Shown here: positions 1-8,099 of the stretch, piece by piece
Layout of the letters: each line of letters begins with the position of its first letter
How positions within the stretch are numbered: position 1 is the stretch's first letter
From: Actinocatenispora comari
Lineage (GTDB): Bacteria > Actinomycetota > Actinomycetes > Mycobacteriales > Micromonosporaceae
Direction: 5' to 3'
Length of the DNA: 55,660 nt
NCBI RefSeq assembly: GCF_017312725.1
Contig: NZ_BOPO01000082.1
Coordinates: 1-55,660 of the forward strand
Notes under the pieces: model-generated
Told to the model about the DNA's origin: nothing
Database searches by the model: none
What the model saw: the letters and a program-made list of their open reading frames with translations, nothing else
Program-made: the position numbers and the translations under genes

Positions 1-411
1 TGGTCCAACCGGATCGTCGGCTACTCGATCGGCTCCCGGATGACCTCTGATCTGGCGGTCGCCGCGTTGCAGCACGCCATCGGGCTGCGTTGCCCCGCCG
101 CCACGATCGTGCATTCCGACCGGGGCAGCCAGTTCCGGTCCCGGAAATACGTCACCACACTGCGCCAGGCTGGGCTGACCGGGTCGATGGGACGGGTCGG
201 TGCCTGCGGCGACAACGCGGCAATGGAGTCGTTCTTCGCCCTGCTGCAGAAGAACGTCCTCAACCGCCGCCGCTGGGCCACCCGCCAAGGGCTGCGACTG
301 GCCATCGTCACCTGGATCGAGAAGACCTACCACCGCCGACGCCGCCAAGCCCGCCTCGGACGCCTGACCCCGATCGAGTTTGAGACCATCTACACCACAC
401 ACGCGGCCTGA
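1..411 (+). mobile_element. IS3-family transposase OrfB, C-terminal part (5' end outside window)
   Basis: The frame is open from base 1 and ends at the TGA at 409-411. It encodes the C-terminal half of an rve-type integrase core. The HSDRGSQF block carries the second catalytic Asp and GDNAAMESFF carries the catalytic Glu of a DDE transposase; the tail (RLTPIEFE) is typical of IS3 OrfB. The first catalytic Asp and OrfA lie upstream of the window. Nothing in the visible part is broken, so the copy may be intact, but activity cannot be judged. It abuts other insertion-element debris. Confidence 0.9.
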
Positions 412-421
412 CACCACACAA

Positions 422-454
422 CCCCGAGTGTCAACAAAACTTGGGGCAGTCCCC
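422..454. repeat. Probable right terminal inverted repeat of the IS3 element
   Basis: Just after the transposase stop comes an AACCCCGAGTGTCAACAAAA-type segment ending in TTGGGGCAGTCCCC. The position and the TGTCAAC/GGGGCAG character fit an IS3-family terminal repeat. The left repeat is outside the window, so this cannot be confirmed here. Confidence 0.4.
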
Positions 455-455
455 A

Positions 456-573
456 CTGCCCTACAGCAACCGGCCGATCGAAGGCGCCAACACCAAGGTC
501 AAGCTCCTTAAAACGCCAGATGCTCGGCCGTGCCGGGTTCCACCTGCTACGCCACCGGATCCTGCTCAACTAA
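456..573 (+). pseudogene. ISL3-family transposase C-terminal remnant, frameshifted
   Basis: Translated from 456 the sequence reads LPYSNRPIEGANTKVKLL and then, after one extra A around 510, KRQMLGRAGFHLLRHRILLN followed by TAA (571-573). This pattern, with a conserved Glu in the IEGANTKVKL block and the KRQMxGRAGFxLLRxR ending, is the C-terminus of ISL3-family DDE transposases. Only about 39 codons remain and the frame is shifted, so it is a relic. No terminal repeat could be assigned with confidence. Confidence 0.7.
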
Positions 574-600
574 CCATAACTACGAAACCTGCCCAAGAGC

Positions 601-659
601 CGAACGTTTGACAGGCCCCTTCCATGATCGGGAGTTACACCGAACGTTTTACAGTCCCT
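601..659. repeat. Imperfect 19-bp direct repeat (CGAACGTTTKACAG type)
   Basis: CGAACGTTTGACAGGCCCC (601-619) recurs as CGAACGTTTTACAGTCCCT (641-659), 40 bp apart. It sits exactly where the ISL3 remnant stops and the resolvase remnant begins. It may be an element terminus or recombinase site; I cannot assign it to a family. Confidence 0.45.
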
Positions 660-1000
660 CGAGCTCGGCGAACACAGCCGCATCTTGAAGAACATCTTCG
701 ACATCGGGTCGGCCGGGTCGTAAATGCTGCCGCCCAGCGACGGGTGGACGCCGCGGGTGTCGGGGAACGACCACCCGAGCCTGCCCAGCTTGGGCGCGAT
801 GTGGGTGTCGCCGGCGGGCACGGCGGCGAGGGTCTGGTCGAGGCTGATGCGGGCACGGTTGATACCGGTCAGTCCCTTGTCCAGACAGATCCGCTCAACG
901 GGTATGCCGAGCGCGGTGAGGACTTCGCGCTGGCTGGTGAGATCTTGCAGGAGAGTCGACCATCGGTCGTAGCCGTCGGCGGCTGCGCCTTGACCATGGC
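659..1000 (-). pseudogene. Serine recombinase (resolvase/invertase family) remnant
   Basis: The minus strand translates to GYDRWSTLLQDLTSQ, VERICLDKGLTGINRAR, AGDTHIAPKLGRLGWS and LGGSIYDPADPMSKMFF, in the order of the N-terminal catalytic domain of small serine recombinases. The active-site serine block (normally YARVST) is YDRWST, so Ser is kept, but the KLDRLxRS block has decayed to KLGRLGWS. There is no in-frame start at the expected place. The next family block (xxFAELE) appears only in another frame near 675, showing a frameshift. The C-terminal DNA-binding domain is absent. Probably a relic of a Tn3-type or phage-type element. Confidence 0.7.
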
Positions 1001-1237
1001 GGCGCGACGGGTGGAGGCGTGGTGCGAGGCCTGCGTCCGACGCTGCGTCGATGGCTGGCATGACCGTTGAGCCGTGTGGCAGGGGGACGGTCATCGCGTT
1101 GGTGGACGCCATGCTTGCTGTTCGGGCTCCCAGGTGAGTCCGCTTGCGGCGCCTTGGAGTGCGGGATCGGCGAAGGCTATGCAGGCGTCGAGGAGGTCCG
1201 CGAAGCGCTCGGGTGTGGAGTCTTCGAGGCGTTGTTT

Positions 1238-1999
1238 TCACCGCCAGGCTCGCCAGCGGGACTGCGCGAGTAACGGATACCCGTCGAGTATGTCGGCGAG
1301 TGGCTGGGGGACGACGGCGCGGTAGGCGGCGACCGTGTCGATGGCGTGGTGTAGGTCGGTCCCGAGGATGCGGCGGCTGGCGGTGATCGCGGCGATGTCC
1401 CCGAAATCGCGCCACCGAGTGTTCTGGTCGCCACGATCGACGGCAGTGACGATCTTCTCCGCGAGCACCATGTGGTCGGGGTAGCCGCGTAGTCGTAGGT
1501 GACCACCCAGCAGCAGGGGCAGGTCCGCGGTGGCGGGTGCGGGCCAGATCGGGTCCCCGAAGTTCACGTCGGCGTGCAACCGGATGCGGGCTGTGGCCAG
1601 GGTCGCGGCCATCTGGACGCGGACTCCCGCGTAGGTGGCTTCGTCGCGGATGGCCGCACCGGACACCGTGGCGGGGTCGAACACGAGGCCGTCGCCGTTG
1701 TCGTAGCTGACGATCGATCGGATTCGCCGCTCGACATCGGAGATGTCATTGGGGAAGCCGGATGCGGCCAGGTCGATGTCGCGAGTGGGTCGCCGGGCGG
1801 CGAACGCCGCCATCAGCACACCACCCTTGAGCGCGAAGTCTTCCGCGTACTGGGAGGCGGCAAGTCGAGTGAGGAATCCTTCCAGCGCATAGAGGGTGAA
1901 GTATTCCAGCGAGTCGCGTCGGTCGCGCTGGGCGAGGTGACGCAGGTCGAGGTAAGCGCGGCCGGCAGCGGTGCCGCGGGTGGGTGCCGGTGGGGTCAC
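1238..1999 (-). CDS. AbiEii/AbiGii-type nucleotidyltransferase toxin, cut short by in-frame TGA
   Basis: 253 aa from a GTG start at 1999, sharing GTGA (4-bp overlap) with the upstream antitoxin gene. It shows the nucleotidyltransferase-fold signature of type IV AbiEii toxins: LKGGVLMAAF with downstream RDIDL, then ADVNFGDPI and MVLAEKI. AbiEii proteins act in the cytoplasm as NTP transferases (tRNA is a known target in related toxins) and are neutralised by AbiEi. The frame stops at TGA 1238-1240 inside WRAWR, yet the same frame continues sensibly (KQRLEDSTPERFADLLDACI) for 48 more codons to a TGA at 1091-1093. Read through, it would be about 302 aa, the usual family size. I infer a nonsense mutation; the nucleotidyltransferase core itself is complete. 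Confidence 0.8.
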   Translation of the reverse strand: MTPPAPTRGTAAGRAYLDLRHLAQRDRRDSLEYFTLYALEGFLTRLAASQYAEDFALKGGVLMAAFAARRPTRDIDLAASGFPNDISDVERRIRSIVSYDNGDGLVFDPATVSGAAIRDEATYAGVRVQMAATLATARIRLHADVNFGDPIWPAPATADLPLLLGGHLRLRGYPDHMVLAEKIVTAVDRGDQNTRWRDFGDIAAITASRRILGTDLHHAIDTVAAYRAVVPQPLADILDGYPLLAQSRWRAWR

Positions 2000-2574
2000 A
2001 GCAGGGCCTCCAGCGCTTGCCGGATTCTGGGAAGTGCTTTCGGGAACGACGCCGCGACCTGTAGCAACGATGCTGGGGAGCTTCTACGCCGCTGTAGCCA
2101 GCGGCGTAGGGCCGTGTAGGCGAGGTCTGGGCCTTCGTGGTGGGCGAGGCGGAAGCTGTCGACGATGGTGCGTTCGGCTGAATAGGCGGCCAGCTGCAGC
2201 CCGTCGGCTGCGTCGAAGGTCTCGCGGCCGATGGTGAACGTTGCGGCGTCGAAGCTGTGCCAGGTGACGTACTCGAATCCGGCGGGATGGCGCTGCCCGC
2301 GTGGCAGGGCGATGTCGGTGCCGAACGGGATCTGGTCGGTCAGGTCGTGGTGCGCCAGTGCACTGGTCAGGCACAGGGTGGCCGCGTTGCGCAGTGCGGT
2401 AGCGGCCGCCAGCGCCGCAAAGGCGGGGTCGATTGTCCCGGTGCGCACGTACACGGAGCGCCCGAGCCGTTCGATCCGGCCGGCGGTGAGTAAGGCGTAG
2501 ACCTGGTCCTTACGGAGACCTGCTGCACGTGCATCGTCGAGGGTGAATGCGGGCGCTAGGGTCGAAACGGACAC
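1996..2574 (-). CDS. AbiEi-type antitoxin / autorepressor
   Basis: 192 aa from GTG 2574, preceded by a strong AGGAGGTG ribosome-binding site (about 2580-2587). The N-terminus is a winged-helix domain of the AbiEi antitoxin type (FTLDDARAAG, GRIERLGRSVYVRTG), followed by the antitoxin/DNA-binding C-terminal half. AbiEi proteins repress their own operon by binding inverted repeats upstream and neutralise AbiEii without direct complex formation. The stop overlaps the toxin start by 4 bp, so the two are translationally coupled. An inverted repeat lies 18-44 bp upstream of the start. The gene looks intact. Confidence 0.82.
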   Translation of the reverse strand: MSVSTLAPAFTLDDARAAGLRKDQVYALLTAGRIERLGRSVYVRTGTIDPAFAALAAATALRNAATLCLTSALAHHDLTDQIPFGTDIALPRGQRHPAGFEYVTWHSFDAATFTIGRETFDAADGLQLAAYSAERTIVDSFRLAHHEGPDLAYTALRRWLQRRRSSPASLLQVAASFPKALPRIRQALEALL

Positions 2575-2591
2575 GACTTCACCTCCTAACT

Positions 2592-2618
2592 GTCTACAGA
2601 TCTACGTTATCTGTATAC
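2592..2618. promoter_or_regulatory. Candidate AbiEi operator: 10-bp inverted repeat, 7-bp spacer
   Basis: GTCTACAGAT (2592-2601) faces ATCTGTATAC (2609-2618); one of ten base pairs mismatches. It lies between the ribosome-binding site of the antitoxin gene and its upstream region, in a locally AT-rich stretch. AbiEi repressors are known to bind such repeats, so this is the likely autoregulatory site. Confidence 0.5.
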
Positions 2619-2632
2619 GGCTAGGAGTCAAG

Positions 2633-3361
2633 TCATCTGGGCGGGTAGCCGCGGTGGTCGAGCTGTCTGGGTTGCGTCGCGCTGAGCCTGTGCGCGCGTG
2701 CCGAGGTCTCACTCGTCGGATGGGCAGGTGAGTTCTCTCGTTCCGCCGATGGCTCTGCCGAGTCGGTGGGCGATGGGTCGAGCTTCCCGGCGCGACCGGC
2801 GGCGAGGACGGCGCGGACCTGCCGGGGGCTGATGTGGTGTCGCTGGGCAAGCTCTGCGGTGTTGTCGCCTGTGGTGAGGTGGTCGCGCCAGATGGTGCTC
2901 CAGTTGGTGCGGGCGTGGGCGGTCTTGGGCAGCCGCAGTGGGTGGGTGGGCTGGTCCGGCGATGGGGCGGTGCGCGGTTCTGATGTCGGGTCGGGTGGGT
3001 CGAGCAGGGTGGTGAGCAGTTTGATGGCGGTGGCGAAGGCGGCGGCGGGCCAGGCGGCGATGGTACGGGCGATGGGGTCGGGTGGCGCGGCGGCGATGTT
3101 GGCCGCGATGGAGGCGAGAGTGCCGGCGATCAACGCAGCCCAGGCGAGTCTGGTGCCGGCTCGGCTGTGGTGTCGGGGGGCGAGCACGGCGAGGGTGGCG
3201 ACGACTTCGATGCCGTCGATGGTGAGGGGGATGGCGAGGGCGGTCCATCCGGTTTCAGCGTGGGTTTGGGCGAGGTGGCGGATGTGGTCGTAGGAGATGG
3301 CGGCGGCTAGGAGGCCGAGTACGGCGACGATGGCTTGCGCGAGGCGTTGCCGGCGTTTCAT
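2633..3361 (-). CDS. DUF2637 membrane protein (copy 1), conjugative-element type
   Basis: 242 aa. The N-terminal half (residues 1-122) has four hydrophobic segments typical of DUF2637 proteins, which occur in actinomycete integrative conjugative elements beside transfer and replication genes; their biochemical role is not settled. The C-terminal part holds a helix-turn-helix-like segment (LAQRHHISPRQVRAVLAAGR) followed by a polar, Ser/Pro-rich tail. The start overlaps by 4 bp (ATGA) the stop of a replication-relaxation remnant. Residues 1-122 are nearly identical to copy 2 (16853-17512), while the rest differs clearly. The frame is intact although its upstream partner is truncated. Confidence 0.75.
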   Translation of the reverse strand: MKRRQRLAQAIVAVLGLLAAAISYDHIRHLAQTHAETGWTALAIPLTIDGIEVVATLAVLAPRHHSRAGTRLAWAALIAGTLASIAANIAAAPPDPIARTIAAWPAAAFATAIKLLTTLLDPPDPTSEPRTAPSPDQPTHPLRLPKTAHARTNWSTIWRDHLTTGDNTAELAQRHHISPRQVRAVLAAGRAGKLDPSPTDSAEPSAERENSPAHPTSETSARAHRLSATQPRQLDHRGYPPR

Positions 3362-3504
3362 CGGCCGCCCCAGTCATTTCCGCTGTTGTGGTTGTGGTTG
3401 TGGTTGTCGGGTCGAGGGGCCTAGCGGCCGGTGGGACGGGGGTCGGCCGTGAGGCTGATGGGTGCGGTGGGCAGTGGCGGCCAGGCGGGGGCCAGGCGCA
3501 GGTC
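2997..3504. repeat. Long direct repeat, left copy
   Basis: This stretch matches 17148-17649. By eye there are about 11 mismatches in the first 365 bp (DUF2637 TM half), then the replication-relaxation C-terminus with a 6-bp insertion. Identity stops abruptly at both ends, which fits gene conversion or two related elements accreted here. Confidence 0.85.
3358..3504 (-). pseudogene. Replication-relaxation gene, C-terminal stump with nonsense codon
   Basis: About 48 codons match the C-terminus of the intact gene at 17509-18558 (LAPAWPPLPTAPISLTADP, then SGNDWGGR). The codon for Trp in RWAPRPD is TAG here (3421-3423 on the plus strand reads CTA) and a short GTGGTT repeat has expanded. Upstream of 3504 the homology ends, so the rest of the gene is gone. 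Confidence 0.8.
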
Positions 3505-4003
3505 GCACGCCGGTGATCGCTCCGGGCTCCGAGCTGGCGGGCCGGAGCCGGCGCCGGGCACACGCGGCGTCGGTGCAGGTGGGGGGCGGTTTGGGGGTTA
3601 CCGGGCGGTTCCCGATGCGGGGCGTCGGATAAGGTGCTGACGGCTGGGGGCGGTAGCTCAGCCGGTTAGAGCAGGGGACTCATAACCCAGTAATACCAAC
3701 GGTTTCCGCGTTCGTGCGAGCGTCGCTACCTGCGAGTTCCCTTGCATAGCAAGGAATCGGTATGCGGCCGTTGCTCGTCGTCCGCTCCGCCCGACCGTCG
3801 CGCGTATCGCACCGCGTTCGGATACGGGGCTGCTGCCCGTCATCATCGGCCGATCCTGCACCCGATCATGTCCTCGGTCGTCGCTCCGACCGCGCGGGTG
3901 GTCGCGCATCCTCCGTGTGTCCATCCAGCATGGTCTGATCGGTCAGGCATTCGTGTCCTGTCATATCTGTTGTCTGGTTCGGGTGCTGCGGATGCTGTGA
4001 TGC
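3505..4003. other. Gene-free junction sequence with broken tRNA
   Basis: No coding frame is convincing here. From about 3540 to 3646 it resembles 34078-34186, the region just upstream of the intact tRNA, at roughly 85-90% by eye. The 5' half of the tRNA follows (3647-3685), then unrelated sequence with a small perfect hairpin CCTTGC-ATA-GCAAGG (3740-3754). This is the apparent left junction of the inserted island. Confidence 0.6.
3647..3685 (+). pseudogene. 5' half of a CAT-anticodon tRNA, broken in the anticodon loop
   Basis: All 39 bases are identical to 34187-34225: acceptor 5' strand GGGGCGG, D arm, anticodon 5' strand and CTCATAA. The next base departs from the intact tRNA, so the anticodon 3' strand, T arm and acceptor 3' strand are missing. 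It cannot fold into a tRNA. The break in the anticodon loop suggests a site-specific recombination junction. Confidence 0.85.
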
Positions 4004-5287
4004 ATGGCGGGCTATGCGGTGGTTGATGTCGAGACGACGGGCTTGCATCCCGGCCGGCATGACAGGGTGGTGGAGGTTGCGGTTGTCCAGCTCGACGCGG
4101 CCGGTGTCCGGACCGGCGAGTGGGAGAGCTTGATCAACCCGGGCCGGGATGTAGGCCCGACAGACCTACATGGTGTTACCGGCAAGCAGGTGCTTGCCGC
4201 GCCGAGGTTCGAGCGCATCGCCGGTGATCTGGCGGCGTTGTTGGCCGGCCGGGTGCTGGTGGGGCACAACCTGCGTTTCGATTCTGATTTCCTTCGGCAT
4301 GAGTACCAACTGATGGGCGTCGACGCGCCGGTCGGCGTTGTGGCTGGACTGTGCACCATGCGCCTGTCGGGTTGGTTCCTTCCGGGTTCGAGTCGCAGCC
4401 TCGGGGCGTGTTGCGCCGCCGGCGGCGTCGAGCACACCGCGGCGCATACGGCGATGGGTGATGCTGCGGCGACAGCCGCCTTGTTCCAACGGTTCCTGGC
4501 CGCGGCCGGGGCGCCACCGCCCTGGTACGAGCAGTTGTCGTGGGCAGAGGCGGTGGCATGGCCGGCGCTGCCGGTCGGGCTGGGCACGCCGTGCACTCGT
4601 TCCGGGGCTGAGCCGGAGACGCATTTCTTGAACCGGTTGGTGGATCGACTTCCGCGGACCGGGGACTCACCCACGGTCGAGGAGTACCTTGCGGTGCTGG
4701 ACCGGGCGTTGTTGGATCGGTACCTGTCGGTGCACGAGCAGGAAGAGCTCGTTCGACTGGCATCGCGCCTGGGGATCGACCGCAGCCAGGCGCACGACCT
4801 GCACCGCGGGTACCTGCTCGACCTCGCACGAGCGGCATGGCAGGACGGCGTGGTCACTGACGAAGAACGGTCCGACCTGGTCGCCGTGACCGCCCTACTC
4901 GGCCTCCCGCCCGACAGCCTCGACACAGCGCTACAGAACGCTCGGCCGGGCTCAGACGGTCACGCTGCGGTCGAGAAACCACGGGCGATTTTCCGGCTGG
5001 TCTCAGGTGACCAGGTGGTTCTCACTGGTGCCAGCGAGATCAGACAGAGTCTGGAGCAGCGGTCGCTGCTGGCCGGGTTGGACGTCCATCGCACGGTCAC
5101 CAAACACACCAGGCTCGTCTGTGCCGCCGATCCCGACTCCCAGTCCGGCAAGGCGAAGAAGGCCCGCGACTACGGCATCCCCATCGTCAACGCCACCGCC
5201 TACGCGGCGCTGCTCGCCGCCCTCGAAAGCGAGAAGCCGGCTCAGGATATGACCGCGAACCGGAGCAGTGACGCTCTCCAGCATTGA
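4004..5287 (+). CDS. DnaQ-like 3'-5' exonuclease with central TerB-like and C-terminal BRCT regions
   Basis: 427 aa. DEDDh exonuclease motifs are all present: ExoI DVETTG (D8, E10), ExoII HNLRFDSDFL (D93), ExoIII H148...D153. Residues 220-315 are acidic and helical and resemble a TerB-like module. Residues 325-415 look like a BRCT fold (LVSGDQVVLTG, TKHTRLVCAADP, KAKKARDYGIPIV). Such proteins are probable DNA-repair or proofreading-type nucleases; BRCT would mediate protein or DNA-end contacts. The ATG at 4004 gives a complete ExoI motif at residue 8; the ribosome-binding site is weak. No obvious operon partner; the next gene begins about 300 bp on. Confidence 0.82.
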   Translation: MAGYAVVDVETTGLHPGRHDRVVEVAVVQLDAAGVRTGEWESLINPGRDVGPTDLHGVTGKQVLAAPRFERIAGDLAALLAGRVLVGHNLRFDSDFLRHEYQLMGVDAPVGVVAGLCTMRLSGWFLPGSSRSLGACCAAGGVEHTAAHTAMGDAAATAALFQRFLAAAGAPPPWYEQLSWAEAVAWPALPVGLGTPCTRSGAEPETHFLNRLVDRLPRTGDSPTVEEYLAVLDRALLDRYLSVHEQEELVRLASRLGIDRSQAHDLHRGYLLDLARAAWQDGVVTDEERSDLVAVTALLGLPPDSLDTALQNARPGSDGHAAVEKPRAIFRLVSGDQVVLTGASEIRQSLEQRSLLAGLDVHRTVTKHTRLVCAADPDSQSGKAKKARDYGIPIVNATAYAALLAALESEKPAQDMTANRSSDALQH

Positions 5288-5591
5288 CCCTTTAGGCTAT
5301 TAGTTCCGAATAGTGCAAAGTCAATGTGGCCATAAGTAGCGGACCTTTCGTTGATCGTCTTCTCTCGTGCAGGCTGAGGCGAATGTCCATACGGGGGGAG
5401 GGTAGCGCCGCGGCCGAGGTGGTGCCCCGGTGAGCCTCAAGTGTGGCTTCGACCTGTTACCGGTACGGCGCGACGACGCGCCCCAGTCGTTCGACCGGAC
5501 CGGAGGTGACCATCGCGAAGATCTGGTGCTTGCGGATTGCCGGCGGTTGATGTCGGACTCGTGTACGGCGCGCGCTGCGTATCGTGGTGGT

Positions 5592-6356
5592 GTGTTCGTC
5601 GATGGTGCGTACGTGTCGAGCGGCGCGGTCGGCTCGGTGCAGCGGTCGCGGTGGCCGTGGTCGGTGCCGGCGGTGGCGCAGCTGCTCGATGATGGGCCGC
5701 TGCGGTTCACCGCGCCGGTGACGTTTCTGGTGGGCGACAACGGTTCGGGCAAGTCGACGCTGGTGGAGGCGATCGCCGAGGGGTTCGGGCTGGATTCGTA
5801 CGGCGGGAAGGCTGGCCGGAAGTATTCGCCGCATGCCGAGTCGACGCGTACTCCGCTGGGGGAGGTGCTGCGTCTGGATCTGGCCCCGGCGGGTTCGCGG
5901 ATGGTGCAGGGTCCGCGGTTGCAGAAGAAGGGGTTCTTCCTGCGGGCGGAGACCGCGTTCCAGCTCACCGAGCGGCTCGGCGGCCGGGCCGGGTACTGGG
6001 ATGAGGACACCACGGCCATGTCGCATGGTGAAGGCTTTCTGACCATGTTCCGGACGATGATGGCCGAGCCGGGCTTCTATGTGATGGATGAGCCGGAGTC
6101 GGCGTTGTCGTTCGCGGCGAGCTTGCAGCTGGTGGCGCTGATGCACGAGCTGGGCGGGTCGGGCGCGCAGGTGGTGTGCGCGACGCACTCGCCGATCCTG
6201 GCCTCCACGCCCGGGGCGGACATCGTCGAGGTGGGTGAGTGGGGGTTTCGCCGGTCGTCGTGGTCGGAGCTGGAGTTGGTGGACAACTGGCGGCGGTACC
6301 TGGACACGCCGCAGGCGTACCTGCGGCACCTGATCGGGGAGCAGGCGCAGACGTGA
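5592..6356 (+). CDS. AAA family ATPase (ABC-ATPase-like)
   Basis: 254 aa from GTG 5592; the frame is open further upstream (GTG 5430, ATG 5550), but this start best matches related proteins, which begin near FVDGAYV. Walker A GDNGSGKST (residues 48-56), signature-like SHGEG (144-148), Walker B YVMDEPES (163-170) and the switch His in ATHSPIL are all visible, so ATP hydrolysis is expected. It has no TM segments and is likely a soluble ATPase of the AAA_21/OLD-related type rather than a transporter. Its stop overlaps the GTG of the next gene, giving a two-gene translationally coupled unit with a kinase-fold protein. Confidence 0.75.
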   Translation: MFVDGAYVSSGAVGSVQRSRWPWSVPAVAQLLDDGPLRFTAPVTFLVGDNGSGKSTLVEAIAEGFGLDSYGGKAGRKYSPHAESTRTPLGEVLRLDLAPAGSRMVQGPRLQKKGFFLRAETAFQLTERLGGRAGYWDEDTTAMSHGEGFLTMFRTMMAEPGFYVMDEPESALSFAASLQLVALMHELGGSGAQVVCATHSPILASTPGADIVEVGEWGFRRSSWSELELVDNWRRYLDTPQAYLRHLIGEQAQT

Positions 6357-7195
6357 GCCGGCCGGTGCTGGCCGTCGAGGCATCCGACGAGGTGTTCACC
6401 GCGTGGATGCGCACCAACCTCGACCGGGCCGCCGAGCGGTTCGGGCTGCGGGTGGCCGGCGCGCCGGTGCTGGGTTGGCGGCTGCGGTCGATCGGCGCCC
6501 GCGCTGACGGTCCCGATGGGCCGCGGTGGCTGCGGGTGGTGTCGGAGTATCCGGAGTACGCCGGTGGTGGTGCCCTGACCGGCAACGCGGACGCCGGCGC
6601 ACTGCCGTTGCCGGAGATCCCCCGGGTGGTCGAGGTGTGGCAGTGGCAGGCCGAAGGACGGGTGCAGCGCGCCGAGGCATCGACGCTGCTGCCCGGCGCG
6701 GTCGTGTCAACCACCGACGTACTCGCCGACGACCCCGGTCTGTCCGAGGAGTGGTGGACGATGCTGCGGGGCCGGCTCGACGCGTTGCGGGCGACGCCGA
6801 CGACGCGGGTACACCAGGATGCCGAGGCGATCGCCGAGCGGACCGAGGCGATGCTCGGTACCGCGGTGCGGGTCCAGCGGTGGGAGACGGTGCACGGGGA
6901 TCTGCACTGGGGCAACCTGATGCGCCCGTTCGGGATCCTGGACTGGGAGCTGTGGGGCCGCGGCCCGGCCGGCACCGACGCTGCGACCCTGCTGCTGTGT
7001 GCGCTGCCGGTACCGGCGGTCGCCGAGCGGGTCGCCGAGCTGTTCGCCGACATGCTCGACACCGACGACGGTCGCTCGGCGCAGATGGCCGTCGCCGCCC
7101 GGATGCTGGCGCGCATCGCGGGCGGCGACTACCCGCAGCTGGCCGAGCCGGTGCGGCATCACCTGGCCCGGCTCGGGGTCCGCGGCTACCGGTAG
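6353..7195 (+). CDS. Aminoglycoside phosphotransferase-like (kinase-fold) protein
   Basis: 280 aa from GTG 6353, overlapping the ATPase stop by 4 bp. It has the APH/choline-kinase catalytic loop HGDLHWGNL (H181, D183, N188) and the metal-binding Asp in LDWELWG (D197). The N-terminal lobe is poorly conserved and I see no clear substrate signature, so it may phosphorylate a small molecule rather than an antibiotic. The last ten bases (7186-7195, CTACCGGTAG) are a palindrome that also encodes the end of the convergent radical SAM gene. Confidence 0.7.
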   Translation: MSRPVLAVEASDEVFTAWMRTNLDRAAERFGLRVAGAPVLGWRLRSIGARADGPDGPRWLRVVSEYPEYAGGGALTGNADAGALPLPEIPRVVEVWQWQAEGRVQRAEASTLLPGAVVSTTDVLADDPGLSEEWWTMLRGRLDALRATPTTRVHQDAEAIAERTEAMLGTAVRVQRWETVHGDLHWGNLMRPFGILDWELWGRGPAGTDAATLLLCALPVPAVAERVAELFADMLDTDDGRSAQMAVAARMLARIAGGDYPQLAEPVRHHLARLGVRGYR

Positions 7196-8067
7196 ATCGG
7201 CGTGCAGCCCCCGGCCGGCCGGCAGGTACCGGTCGGGTTGCAGGCCGGGCTACACGACGGCCCGCACTGCGGGTTGCACATGTTGGGCACGCACGGTGTC
7301 TGCCGGCTGCCGAACCGCTCGGCCAGCTCTCCCCGAACCCCAGCAACGCCCGGGCCGGTCAGGATGTCGGCCAGCGGCGCGGTACGTACGTTGCCGACCG
7401 GTAGCCAGCGGGAGAACACGCACGGCCAGACCTCCCCGGTCGGCGCGATCGCCAGCACGCCGGACGCGCAGTGCCCGCACAGCTGGTCGACGCTGGGCGC
7501 CTGGTCGCGGATGCCGCGGCCGACCTGCCGTAGCCGGTCGTACCCGACCTCGGCGACCCCGAGCGAACGCAGCTCGGCGACCGCCTGATCGGCGCGCTGC
7601 GCGTCGTCCAGGTCGACCACCCCGACGCGTAGCGGGATCGAACGCCGCACGGCTTCGGCGATGTTCGCGCGGGTACGCGCGTGCGACCCGGCCGTGCCGG
7701 TGATCGCCGCGTGCTGCTCGGGCCGGTCGGAGTAGTACGAGCACGCCAGCGACACACCGGGCGCGGCGAACGCCTCCCACAGCCGCGGCGTGACGTGGAC
7801 CAGGTTGGTGTACACCTCGACGCTGACGCCGACATCCAGGGCGTGCCTGATCAGGGCAGGTAGCTCGGGATGCAGGGTCGGCTCGCCGCCGATGAACTGG
7901 ACGGTGCCGACGCCGAGTGCGGCGGCCTGGTCGATGACGCGCCGCCAGTCGGCGGCGGTCATGGTGCCGTGGTCACCGGACGGGCCGGAGTCGGCGTAGC
8001 AGTGGGCGCACGATAGCTGGCAGCGGCCGGTGATCTCCAGCCACACGAACGACAGATCGGTTGACAT
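7186..8067 (-). CDS. Radical SAM protein with SPASM-like, Cys-rich C-terminus
   Basis: 293 aa from ATG 8067 with a strong AAGGAGG site upstream; longer frame starts ignore this site. CxxxCxxC (C16, C20, C23) binds the radical SAM [4Fe-4S] cluster and FIGGEP (58-63) is the SAM-contacting motif. A SPASM-like part follows (LCGHC and WPCVF). The last 36 residues carry seven Cys spaced regularly among Pro/Asn/Gly, suggesting a further metal or FeS site. Radical SAM/SPASM enzymes often modify peptides. A 92-aa protein lies just upstream on the same strand; no obvious precursor peptide was found. Confidence 0.82.
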   Translation of the reverse strand: MSTDLSFVWLEITGRCQLSCAHCYADSGPSGDHGTMTAADWRRVIDQAAALGVGTVQFIGGEPTLHPELPALIRHALDVGVSVEVYTNLVHVTPRLWEAFAAPGVSLACSYYSDRPEQHAAITGTAGSHARTRANIAEAVRRSIPLRVGVVDLDDAQRADQAVAELRSLGVAEVGYDRLRQVGRGIRDQAPSVDQLCGHCASGVLAIAPTGEVWPCVFSRWLPVGNVRTAPLADILTGPGVAGVRGELAERFGSRQTPCVPNMCNPQCGPSCSPACNPTGTCRPAGGCTPIYR

Positions 8068-8099
8068 GGGGGTACCTCCTTCGTTCACGGTGTTGCGGG

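Noticed and set aside
3658-3924. 88-aa minus frame ending in the broken tRNA
   Set aside because: C-terminus is reverse tRNA sequence; no motif.
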